Of a stretch of DNA of 5,698 nucleotides, positions 1 to 5,698 are shown piece after piece (the stretch's first letter is position 1; each line of letters begins with the position of its first letter). The DNA comes from an uncultured Legionellales bacterium (GTDB taxonomy: Bacteria; Pseudomonadota; Gammaproteobacteria; UBA1113): NCBI GenBank assembly GCA_945956945.1, contig CAMFJO010000069.1, positions 1-5,698 on the forward strand. Direction: 5' to 3'. The translations under genes and the position numbers were made by a program. The notes below the pieces were generated by a model. The model was not told the DNA's origin. It was given only the letters and a program-made list of their open reading frames with translations, and made no database searches.

Positions 1-827
1 GGCAAAGCAAATCCTTGTTGTTCCAACCATAAACGCAGCACTTCACTACACTCATAAGACGACAAACGCATCAATTGACGACGATCCAAGCAACCTGATT
101 TTTCAACATCGACACAAGCCTCTAAAGCAGCCTGCCACAAGGGCCTTGTCCAGTGGGTGAGTTCAGCGGATAATTGCGCACTGCGGCTTAAAGTCTTGGC
201 ATAACTGGGCCAACGCTGTTGCAATACAGGGATAACTTTTTGTCGCAAATAATTGCGATCAAAGGCAATATCTTCATTACTAGGGTCATCAATGTGCTTT
301 AAGTGATTTTCTTCTACATACGCAGCAATGTCCGAGCGGGTCGTATTTAAAAAAGGGCGATATTGTATGACACCCGATTGGTTTTCAATCTGCACCGGCA
401 TTGCCGCCAAACCCTTAGGCCCTGCGCCGCGCAATAATTGTAATAACACCGTTTCAGCCTGATCGTCCGCATGGTGTGCTGTTAACAAGACATCGCCCGC
501 TCTCAACTGAGAAAACAAGGCTTCATAACGCGCTGTGCGCGCATTGGCCTCTAAGCTATCGCCCTTATCTTGTATGACATCTACGGACAACACGTGCAGC
601 GGTATCTGCCACTGCTCACACAAATCCACACAAAATGCTTGCCAGGCATCGGCTGAAGATTGTAAATGGTGATTCACATGTAGGGCTATCATGGGTAAAG
701 TGGTATTCAAGCTATAACGCAGGAAATGCAATAAAGCCACTGAGTCCATGCCGCCGCTTAAGGCGACACACCAGCGCTTGATAGTTTTATCGTGTAGCGG
801 GCTTAAAAAAGATTCTTGATTTATCAT
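1..827 (-). CDS. tilS: tRNA(Ile)-lysidine synthetase TilS, 3' end cut by window edge
   Basis: TilS uses ATP and lysine to convert the wobble cytidine (C34) of the CAU-anticodon tRNA-Ile to lysidine, so that the tRNA reads AUA and is charged with isoleucine; it acts in the cytoplasm and is normally essential. The 275 complete codons visible cover the N-terminal PP-loop ATPase domain: P-loop SGGMDS at residues 24-29, HVNHHLQ at 50-56, LLTAHHADDQAET at 114-126 followed by RGAGPKGL (133-140), then the family blocks DDPSNEDIAFDRNYLR (180-195) and RLWLEQQGF (265-273). The family is about 430 residues long, so the rest of the C-terminal region lies outside. The ATG at 827-825 is well fixed, because an in-frame TAA (830-828) directly precedes it. 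Only a weak Shine-Dalgarno (GGGA, about 7 bases upstream) is visible. It follows accA after 62 bases on the same strand with no terminator seen between, so cotranscription is likely. Confidence 0.96.
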   Translation of the reverse strand, partial: MINQESFLSPLHDKTIKRWCVALSGGMDSVALLHFLRYSLNTTLPMIALHVNHHLQSSADAWQAFCVDLCEQWQIPLHVLSVDVIQDKGDSLEANARTARYEALFSQLRAGDVLLTAHHADDQAETVLLQLLRGAGPKGLAAMPVQIENQSGVIQYRPFLNTTRSDIAAYVEENHLKHIDDPSNEDIAFDRNYLRQKVIPVLQQRWPSYAKTLSRSAQLSAELTHWTRPLWQAALEACVDVEKSGCLDRRQLMRLSSYECSEVLRLWLEQQGFAL

Positions 828-889
828 TTAGCGTCCCGACTTGTTCGTTTCAAGAAAGCGCAGAGTTGGATGCAGGGTAAATAATGTCT

Positions 890-1846
890 CTATTCAAGAA
901 CACGCTGACCATAGGACATCAATCGTTCATAACGTTCTGTTAATAAAATATCCATTGGTTTTTGAGCGACTTTATCCAATTGCAATATCAATTCTGCTTT
1001 TAAATGCTGCGCCATTTCATCTATATTTCGATGCGCACCGCCTAAAGGTTCTGGCAATACTTTATCGACCAACTGCTGTTTAAACAAACTCTCCGCATTG
1101 ACTTTTAAAGCTTCTGCAGCATCGGCAGCTCTTTCGGCACTCTTCCACAAAATAGAAGCACAACCTTCGGGGGAAATCACTGAATAAATGCTGTATTGTA
1201 ACATCATTACATAATCGCCTACGCCTAAGGCGAGGGCACCCCCGGAGCCGCCTTCACCGATCACCGTGCAAATTACCGGTGTTTTTAAGCCTGCCAATTC
1301 ATATAAATTACGTGCAATGGCTTCACTTTGATTGTGTTCTTCGGCAGCAATACCAGGATAAGCACCTGCCGTATCAATAAAAGTAAATACCGGTAAACTA
1401 AAACGCTCCGCTAATTTCATCAAACGCAAAGCCTTTCGGTACCCTTCAGGTTGCGGCATACCAAAATTACGTTCTACTTTTTCCTTGGTTTTACGCCCTT
1501 TTTCATGACCTATGACCATGACGGGGCGGCCTTCTAAATAAGCAATCCCCCCCACGATGGCCTTATCATCTGTATAATGCCTATCGCCATGCAATTCATC
1601 AAAATCCGTAAAAATACGGCTTACATAATCTAGGGTATGAGGCCTTAAGGGGTGACGCGCCAATTGGGTGATTTGCCAAGGAGAAAGCTTACTAAAAATC
1701 TGCAGAGTGAGCTCACGGCTTTTAGCCTGCAACCGGCGCAATTCACCACTGATATTGACCGACACATCGTCGCCCATACGCGCCAATTCTTCAATTTTTG
1801 CTTCCAATTCGGCAATAGGTCGTTCAAAATCTAAAAAATTGTGCAT
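890..1846 (-). CDS. accA: Acetyl-CoA carboxylase carboxyltransferase subunit alpha
   Basis: AccA pairs with AccD to form the alpha2-beta2 carboxyltransferase, which moves the carboxyl group from carboxybiotin on AccB to acetyl-CoA. This gives malonyl-CoA, the committed step of fatty acid synthesis, in the cytoplasm. The protein has 318 residues, close to E. coli AccA (319), and aligns along its whole length: [16 protein letters not shown] at the N-terminus, [10 protein letters not shown] (93-102), GRKTKEK and [18 protein letters not shown] (117-143), [10 protein letters not shown] (156-165), [15 protein letters not shown] (197-211), [15 protein letters not shown] (224-238) and [10 protein letters not shown] (265-274). 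The glycine-rich blocks form the crotonase-like oxyanion and CoA sites. I chose ATG 1846 because GGGGTG lies 5 bases upstream; a GTG at 1852 would add two residues but overlaps that site. The DTPGAYPG block usual in E. coli reads DTAGAYPG here. It is the first gene of a probable accA-tilS operon, divergent from the exonuclease-rlmD-relA group. Confidence 0.98.
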   Translation of the reverse strand: MHNFLDFERPIAELEAKIEELARMGDDVSVNISGELRRLQAKSRELTLQIFSKLSPWQITQLARHPLRPHTLDYVSRIFTDFDELHGDRHYTDDKAIVGGIAYLEGRPVMVIGHEKGRKTKEKVERNFGMPQPEGYRKALRLMKLAERFSLPVFTFIDTAGAYPGIAAEEHNQSEAIARNLYELAGLKTPVICTVIGEGGSGGALALGVGDYVMMLQYSIYSVISPEGCASILWKSAERAADAAEALKVNAESLFKQQLVDKVLPEPLGGAHRNIDEMAQHLKAELILQLDKVAQKPMDILLTERYERLMSYGQRVLE

Positions 1847-1849
1847 ATT

Positions 1850-1855
1850 CACCCC
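1850..1855 (-). promoter_or_regulatory. Ribosome binding site of accA
   Basis: On the minus strand GGGGTG is followed by AAT and then ATG, leaving 5 bases between GGGG and the start codon at 1846. This is the best Shine-Dalgarno match in the divergent gap. It decides the accA start, because the alternative GTG at 1852 uses the last G of the same GGGG run. Confidence 0.65.
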
Positions 1856-1874
1856 AAGTTATACTTTACATGGC

Positions 1875-1893
1875 CATATTTTGCTAGAATATG
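1875..1893. repeat. Inverted repeat in divergent promoter gap, possible operator
   Basis: CATATT (1875-1880) and AATATG (1888-1893) form a perfect 6-bp inverted repeat around a 7-base centre. The dyad overlaps the -10 elements of both candidate divergent promoters, where a regulator could affect both. The arms are AT-rich and partly coincide with -10-like sequence, so chance is a real alternative. I do not recognise the site as that of a known regulator. Confidence 0.3.
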
Positions 1894-1906
1894 TCCCTGC
1901 CGTCAA
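1878..1906 (-). promoter_or_regulatory. Candidate sigma70 promoter for accA-tilS
   Basis: On the minus strand TTGACG (1906-1901, 5 of 6 matches to the -35 consensus) is followed by a 17-base spacer and CAAAAT (1883-1878, 4 of 6 to the -10 consensus). Transcription would start near 1871, giving a 5' leader of about 25 bases before the accA ATG. Spacing and position are good, the -10 is mediocre. Called by eye only. Confidence 0.45.
1882..1890 (+). promoter_or_regulatory. Candidate extended -10 promoter for exonuclease-rlmD-relA operon
   Basis: TGCTAGAAT is an extended -10 element (TGn followed by TAGAAT, 5 of 6 matches). No -35 sits at the usual distance: TTTACA at 1865-1870 is only 14 bases upstream, which is short, though extended -10 promoters can work without a good -35. 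Transcription would start near 1897, leaving about 33 bases before the ATG at 1930. This also argues against the in-frame ATG at 1891 as the start. The element lies inside the spacer of the opposing accA promoter. Confidence 0.4.
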
Positions 1907-1929
1907 TTTTTTACAAAAAAGAACAAAAT

Positions 1930-2700
1930 ATGAACATTTTTGTCTTTGACATCGAAACGATTCCCGATTGTGCAGCGGCACGCCGTTTGCACGATAGCCC
2001 TGAATGGAGCGACAGCGATGCCGCCAATGCCCTATTTGCAGAGGCACGCGAACAAAATGGCCGCGATTTTTTACCCCATTATTTACAAAAAATCATCGTT
2101 ATTTCCGCGGTATTAAAAACGCCACAAGGGATCAAAGTGTGGTCTTTAGGTCAGGAAGATGCGGATGAGAAAGAACTCATTACACGCTTTTTCGATGGCA
2201 TTGAACGATTTTCCCCTACTTTAATTAGCTGGAATGGCAGTGGTTTCGATCTGCCGGTATTGCATTATAGGGCCTTGTTGCACGGCATCACCGCGCCGCG
2301 TTATTGGGAAACCGGCGATCATGACAATCAATTTCGCTGGAATAACTATTTAAATCGTTATCATGAAAGACACCTAGACTTAATGGATGTCTTGGCTGCT
2401 TATCAAGCCAAAGCCTACGCACCTTTAGATCGTATCGCTACCTTATTGGGGTATCCTGGCAAAATGGGCATGGCAGGCGATCAGGTATGGCCCGCCTACC
2501 AGCAGGGCCAATTGCGTGCGATTCGTGATTACTGTGAAACAGATGTACTTAATACTTATCTGGTTTACCTGCGCTTTGAACAAATTCGCGGGCACTTAAG
2601 TGCCCTGGATTATCAAGCAGCCTGTGAGGAATTACGTCACTATTTAAGCGCAGAAAACAAAACACATTTTAATGAATTCATCCAACATTGGCGAACATAA
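1930..2700 (+). CDS. Predicted 3'-5' exonuclease, PolB exonuclease-domain-like (DnaQ/RNase H fold)
   Basis: This stand-alone DEDDy-type exonuclease belongs to the family described as related to the exonuclease domain of DNA polymerase B (COG3298/PF10108 type). It probably removes nucleotides from 3' ends with two metal ions; the natural substrate is not known to me. The 256-residue protein shows the expected motifs in order: ExoI FDIET (6-10, acids D7 and E9), ExoII SWNGSGFDLPVL (100-111, with N102 and D107), HLDLMDVL (148-155, with D150 and D153) and ExoIII YCETD (201-205, with Y201 and D205). No polymerase domain follows, so it is not a fragment of a polymerase. I start at ATG 1930 because MNIFVFDIET opens the first beta strand. 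The in-frame ATG 1891 would add 13 residues but sits at the likely promoter. There is no clear Shine-Dalgarno, only an A-rich stretch. The stop overlaps the rlmD start by one base, so the two are in one operon. Confidence 0.9.
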   Translation: MNIFVFDIETIPDCAAARRLHDSPEWSDSDAANALFAEAREQNGRDFLPHYLQKIIVISAVLKTPQGIKVWSLGQEDADEKELITRFFDGIERFSPTLISWNGSGFDLPVLHYRALLHGITAPRYWETGDHDNQFRWNNYLNRYHERHLDLMDVLAAYQAKAYAPLDRIATLLGYPGKMGMAGDQVWPAYQQGQLRAIRDYCETDVLNTYLVYLRFEQIRGHLSALDYQAACEELRHYLSAENKTHFNEFIQHWRT

Positions 2701-4082
2701 TGAAATCCATAACAGCAACAGCCACCATTAGACAATTAAGCCACGAAGGACGGGGTATTGCCGATATCAATGGTAAAACCGTATTCATTCAAAATGCCCT
2801 GCCCTCTGAAACGGTTTCCTTTCGCTTCATTAAACAGCATAAAAATTTTGATGAAGGCATCGCCATTGACGTTTTGGAAAATCCATCTCCAGATAGGGTA
2901 TCACCTCTGTGCCCTCATACCGCCATTTGCGCGGGTTGTAGCCTACAACATTTAAGCGCTGCCGGACAATTGACTTTAAAAGAACGCACTCTAAAAGAAC
3001 ACTTCAAGCATTTTGCACATTTAGATATTCCGCAGCTAGAACCTGCTATTCAGGCTAACACCTACCATTACCGGCATAAAGCACGTTTGTCTGTTAAAGA
3101 TGTGATAAAGAAAAATAAAGTGTTAATTGGTTTTCATGAACATAATGGTCGCTATGTGGCTGACATCGAACAGTGTGCTATCTTGGCTAAACCACTGGGT
3201 GATAAATTACCCCTATTGACCCAGCTTGTCTCCAGCTTAAACGCCCGTAGCGCCATTCCACAAATTGAAATCGCCGTCACTGCCGAAGAAACTGCGCTCA
3301 TTTTACGGCATGTAAGGCCTTTGGAGCGCAGCGACCTGGAAAAAATCATCGTTTTTGCGCAAGCTGAATCTTTCTCTATTTATTTACAGCCTTCTAAAGA
3401 AGATAAAGAAACGCGCTCAAATATCAACGCTTTATTCGACAGCGACATCCTTGCGGAAGGTTCGCCGCTACTCATTAAATTGTGGCCTAAAAACAGCTCT
3501 TTTCTGCTGCATTATCATCTGCCTGCAGAAGATTGTACCCTATATTTTTCACCGACTGAATTTACGCAAATCAACCCACAAATCAATCAACGGATGGTCA
3601 GCAAAGCCCTATCCTGGTTAGCGCCCACCCAAGACGATAGCATTTTGGATTTATTTTGTGGTATTGGCAATTTCACTTTGCCCTTAGCGCGCCATGCCAA
3701 AAGTGTGGTGGGTATAGAAGGCACTGACAGTATGGTGTTACGAGGACAATACAATGCAAAACACAATCACCTCGATAATATTCAGTTCTTAGCGGCTGAT
3801 TTGACACAGCGCATCGATCATTTTCCAATGCTAGCAAAATCTTTCGACAAGATTTTAATCGATCCACCGCGCAGTGGTGCCTTAGAGGTAATTGAACAGC
3901 ATTTTAAAGGCTGGCAAGCCAAACGCATCGTCTACATTTCTTGCAATCCCGCGACGCTGGCCCGCGATGCCGGTATTCTGGTGAATCAATTAGGCTATCA
4001 ACTGGAAAAAATTGGTATTCTAGATATGTTTCCACAAACCAGTCATGTTGAAAGCATGGCCTTATTCACACGTGAAGGATAA
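2700..4082 (+). CDS. rlmD: 23S rRNA (uracil-1939-C5)-methyltransferase RlmD
   Basis: RlmD (formerly RumA) makes m5U1939 in 23S rRNA using S-adenosylmethionine. The 460-residue protein has an N-terminal TRAM RNA-binding domain (about 1-60) with the GRGIADINGKTVFI strand, then iron-sulfur cluster cysteines C71, C77, C80 and C159, matching the E. coli pattern C81/C87/C90/C162. The Rossmann methyltransferase domain follows: FTQINPQIN (288-296), motif I LDLFCGIGNFTLPLA (316-330), GIEG (338-341), DPPRSGA (388-394), and SCNPATLARD (414-423) with nucleophile C415. HVES (449-452) holds the probable general base E451. These separate it from TrmA and favour RlmD over the cluster-lacking members. It is longer than E. 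coli RlmD (433), mainly between residues 231 and 258. The ATG forms TAATG with the upstream stop; no Shine-Dalgarno is visible, so translation is probably coupled to the exonuclease gene. A TTG at 2688 is an unlikely alternative start. Confidence 0.96.
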   Translation: MKSITATATIRQLSHEGRGIADINGKTVFIQNALPSETVSFRFIKQHKNFDEGIAIDVLENPSPDRVSPLCPHTAICAGCSLQHLSAAGQLTLKERTLKEHFKHFAHLDIPQLEPAIQANTYHYRHKARLSVKDVIKKNKVLIGFHEHNGRYVADIEQCAILAKPLGDKLPLLTQLVSSLNARSAIPQIEIAVTAEETALILRHVRPLERSDLEKIIVFAQAESFSIYLQPSKEDKETRSNINALFDSDILAEGSPLLIKLWPKNSSFLLHYHLPAEDCTLYFSPTEFTQINPQINQRMVSKALSWLAPTQDDSILDLFCGIGNFTLPLARHAKSVVGIEGTDSMVLRGQYNAKHNHLDNIQFLAADLTQRIDHFPMLAKSFDKILIDPPRSGALEVIEQHFKGWQAKRIVYISCNPATLARDAGILVNQLGYQLEKIGILDMFPQTSHVESMALFTREG

Positions 4083-4087
4083 GAGCC

Positions 4088-4159
4088 ATGAGCAATTACT
4101 ATCCCATCTGCCCGTACCATAAAGCCCAGAAAGGAGCAAGTAGTCACCGCTATGGTTAA
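4088..4159 (+). CDS. Possible 23-residue leader ORF upstream of relA
   Basis: A short ORF begins MSNYYPICPYHK and ends SSHRYG (23 codons). Its ATG has AAGGA (4075-4079) 8 bases upstream, a better-placed ribosome binding site than that of relA. Its TAA (4157-4159) lies just beyond the relA ATG (4152) in another frame, the arrangement expected of translational coupling. I recognise no homology, and the frame differs from both rlmD and relA. It may be chance in a 69-base gap. It is not needed as an N-terminal extension of RelA, whose own start already aligns with E. coli RelA. Confidence 0.25.
   Translation: MSNYYPICPYHKAQKGASSHRYG
4130..4136 (+). promoter_or_regulatory. Probable ribosome binding site of relA with long spacing
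   Basis: AAAGGAG is a strong Shine-Dalgarno match but ends 15 bases before the relA ATG at 4152, longer than the usual 5-9. No in-frame ATG, GTG or TTG lies closer to it. Initiation may therefore be inefficient, or helped by a ribosome ending the short upstream ORF. Confidence 0.45.
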
Positions 4160-5698
4160 ATTAAGAAAACGCCCCTATCATAATGAAGATGGCTCTCTCA
4201 ATATTGAGTTGTGGTTAGATACATTAGCGCAAAATTATCCCAAAGAACATCTGGATCGTTTGCGTCAAATGATAGATCTGGTGGTAAGTTTAGGCGCAGA
4301 TGTTCCAGCTTTATCAGAGCAATACACGTGTTTAGATCTCGGCTTACAAATGGCGGCGCTGCTCGCAGAATTGTCTGCTGATCAAACCACGCTTATCGCA
4401 GCTTTAACTTACCATCTGGTGGTTTATGCAGACTTTACCCTGGAGGACATCAAATCCCAAATGGGCGCAGATGTGGCTAATCTGATTGCAGGTGCCCTAC
4501 GCATGGATGAGATCTCCGTTTTATTACACGCGCATCATAATACGGCTGAAAACCTACCTTCCAGAATACACAATCTACGTAAAATGTTGCTGGCGATGGC
4601 CAAAGATGTACGGGTAGTGATTTTGAAATTGAGTGAGAAACTCTGTCATTTGCGTGCCGCCAGTCATTTAGATGTTCCATTTCGTATGCGCATCGCGACT
4701 GAAGTCAAAGAAATCTATGCGCCCTTAACCAATCGCTTGGGCTTAGGTCATTTGAAATGGGAAATGGAAGATTCCGTATTTAGATATCTACAAGAAGCAA
4801 CGTATAAAGAACTGGCCCATTCCTTGCATCAAAAACGCATAGAACGTGAAGAATACATCGCTCATTTTCAGGAAGCTTTTCATGCACTACTAAAAACACT
4901 GGATTTAAACCGTTATGAGTTAACGGGACGTGCTAAACACTTGTATAGTATTCACAAAAAAATGGTGCGTAAAAAAGTCGGTTTAGAAAAAATTTACGAT
5001 TCTTTTGCAGTACGCGTTTTAGTACCCAATGTCCACGATTGCTATAAAGTCTTAAGCCTGGTGCACCAAACCTGGACCCCCATCAGTGAGGAATTTGATG
5101 ATTACATTGCAAAACCGAAGGAAAATGGTTATCAATCTTTGCATACTGCCGTGGTTGGCCCTGATAATAAAAACGTAGAAGTGCAAATTCGCACCTTTGA
5201 GATGCATGAGGTGTCCGAGTTAGGGGTTGCTGCGCATTGGAAATATAAAGAAGGTGCCGGCCCTATTAGCGATTATGAAAATAAAATCGCCTGGTTAAGA
5301 CAGCTCATTGCGTGGCAGAGCGATTATTTGCATCAAGATAATCGCGAAGAATTATTTCAAACCAGCTCTCTTTTTGATGACAGAGTGTATGTGTTCACGC
5401 CAGAGGGGGATATCATCGATCTTAAAAAAGGCGCTACACCGATTGATTTCGCTTATCATGTACACAGCGAAGTAGGTCATCGCTGTAAAGGTGCTAAAAT
5501 CAATGATAAAATAGTTCCTTTATCCTATGCTTTAAAAACGGGTGATCGCGTCAGCATCATCACCGGCAAAAATGCGCATCCCAGTCTGGATTGGTTGGAT
5601 CCCAAAGCTGCTTTTGTGACCACCAGTAAAGCGCGCGCTAAAATCCTACAATGGTTTAAATCACAAAATTACCAAGAAAATATCGAGCAAGGTATGGC
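4152..5698 (+). CDS. relA: GTP pyrophosphokinase RelA, (p)ppGpp synthetase I, 3' end cut by window edge
   Basis: RelA binds stalled ribosomes carrying uncharged tRNA and transfers pyrophosphate from ATP to GDP or GTP, making (p)ppGpp for the stringent response. The 515 codons visible lack the stop; the family is about 740 residues. Order: degenerate HD hydrolase domain (about 20-190), synthetase domain (about 240-370) and TGS domain (about 408-470, opening DRVYVFTPEGD, with the AYHVHSEVGH block at 434-443). The start of the helical region follows. The HDxxED hydrolase site is absent; the matching segment reads YHLVVYADFTLED (87-99). The synthetase carries GRAKH (259-263), YDSFAVR (282-288), EFDD (314-317), NGYQSLHT (325-332) and VEVQIRT (342-348). 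EFDD is the EXDD signature of synthetase-only RelA, where bifunctional Rel/SpoT enzymes have RXKD. ATG 4152 gives an N-terminus like that of E. coli RelA. The zinc-finger/RIS and ACT regions lie outside. It sits 69 bases after rlmD, as in E. coli. Confidence 0.97.
   Translation, partial: MVKLRKRPYHNEDGSLNIELWLDTLAQNYPKEHLDRLRQMIDLVVSLGADVPALSEQYTCLDLGLQMAALLAELSADQTTLIAALTYHLVVYADFTLEDIKSQMGADVANLIAGALRMDEISVLLHAHHNTAENLPSRIHNLRKMLLAMAKDVRVVILKLSEKLCHLRAASHLDVPFRMRIATEVKEIYAPLTNRLGLGHLKWEMEDSVFRYLQEATYKELAHSLHQKRIEREEYIAHFQEAFHALLKTLDLNRYELTGRAKHLYSIHKKMVRKKVGLEKIYDSFAVRVLVPNVHDCYKVLSLVHQTWTPISEEFDDYIAKPKENGYQSLHTAVVGPDNKNVEVQIRTFEMHEVSELGVAAHWKYKEGAGPISDYENKIAWLRQLIAWQSDYLHQDNREELFQTSSLFDDRVYVFTPEGDIIDLKKGATPIDFAYHVHSEVGHRCKGAKINDKIVPLSYALKTGDRVSIITGKNAHPSLDWLDPKAAFVTTSKARAKILQWFKSQNYQENIEQGM

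Noticed and set aside
828..889. Terminator or separate tilS promoter in the accA-tilS gap
   Set aside because: No stem followed by a T-run on either strand and no convincing -35/-10 pair; only a short repeated TTCAAGAA (849-856 and 893-900) is seen.
841..1083. 80-codon plus-strand ORF at the accA 3' end
   Set aside because: It lies mostly antisense to accA, which is certain, and the translation shows no recognisable domain or ribosome binding site.
1847..1852. GTG start for accA at 1852
   Set aside because: It overlaps the GGGG ribosome binding site and adds only two residues; ATG 1846 has correct spacing.
1891..1929. N-terminal extension of the exonuclease from ATG 1891
   Set aside because: The 13 added residues precede the first beta strand of the domain, and the ATG directly abuts the -10 element, upstream of the likely transcript start.
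1652..1949. Overlapping plus-strand ORFs antisense to the start of accA
   Set aside because: They mirror the accA coding frame, and one runs through the promoter gap into the exonuclease gene; no family resemblance.
1859..2047. 62-codon minus-strand ORF over the divergent gap and exonuclease start
   Set aside because: Antisense to a well-supported exonuclease reading frame and across the promoter region; composition looks random.
2758..3867. Several 64-88 codon ORFs on both strands inside rlmD
   Set aside because: All are out-of-frame shadows of rlmD, which is continuous and has every family motif.
4096..4122. Promoter-like TTACTA and CATAAA in the rlmD-relA gap
   Set aside because: Both elements match the consensus poorly and the spacing is not ideal; not enough to claim a separate relA promoter.
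4477..4680. 67-codon minus-strand ORF inside relA
   Set aside because: Antisense to the relA pseudo-hydrolase domain; no ribosome binding site or recognisable motif.

Overview
This window holds five housekeeping genes of a gammaproteobacterium. They lie in two divergent groups separated by a gap of about 80 bases (1847-1929). I see no phage, insertion sequence, CRISPR array, tRNA or rRNA, and no gene-free stretch over 300 bases. The gammaproteobacterial call rests on three things: an AccA close to the E. coli protein, the rlmD-relA neighbour pair known from E. coli, and a RelA of the synthetase-only type with the EXDD motif and no HD site. The moderately AT-rich composition and the accA-tilS pairing would fit a Legionellales/Coxiella-like organism. 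That finer placement is a weak inference.

Leftward group (minus strand): accA (acetyl-CoA carboxylase carboxyltransferase alpha subunit) is followed after 62 bases by tilS (tRNA-Ile lysidine synthetase), which runs off the left edge of the window. They are probably cotranscribed from a promoter just upstream of accA.

Rightward group (plus strand): a PolB-related 3'-5' exonuclease gene, then rlmD (23S rRNA m5U1939 methyltransferase), which overlaps it by one base (TAATG), then after 69 bases relA (ppGpp synthetase), which runs off the right edge. These look like one operon linking nucleic acid processing, rRNA modification and the stringent response.

The divergent gap carries candidate promoters that overlap on opposite strands and share a 6-bp inverted repeat. 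The rlmD-relA gap carries a possible 23-codon leader ORF whose stop lies just past the relA start codon. These two spots are the parts most worth a second look. I did not find an undescribed biological system: the coding content is ordinary core genome.
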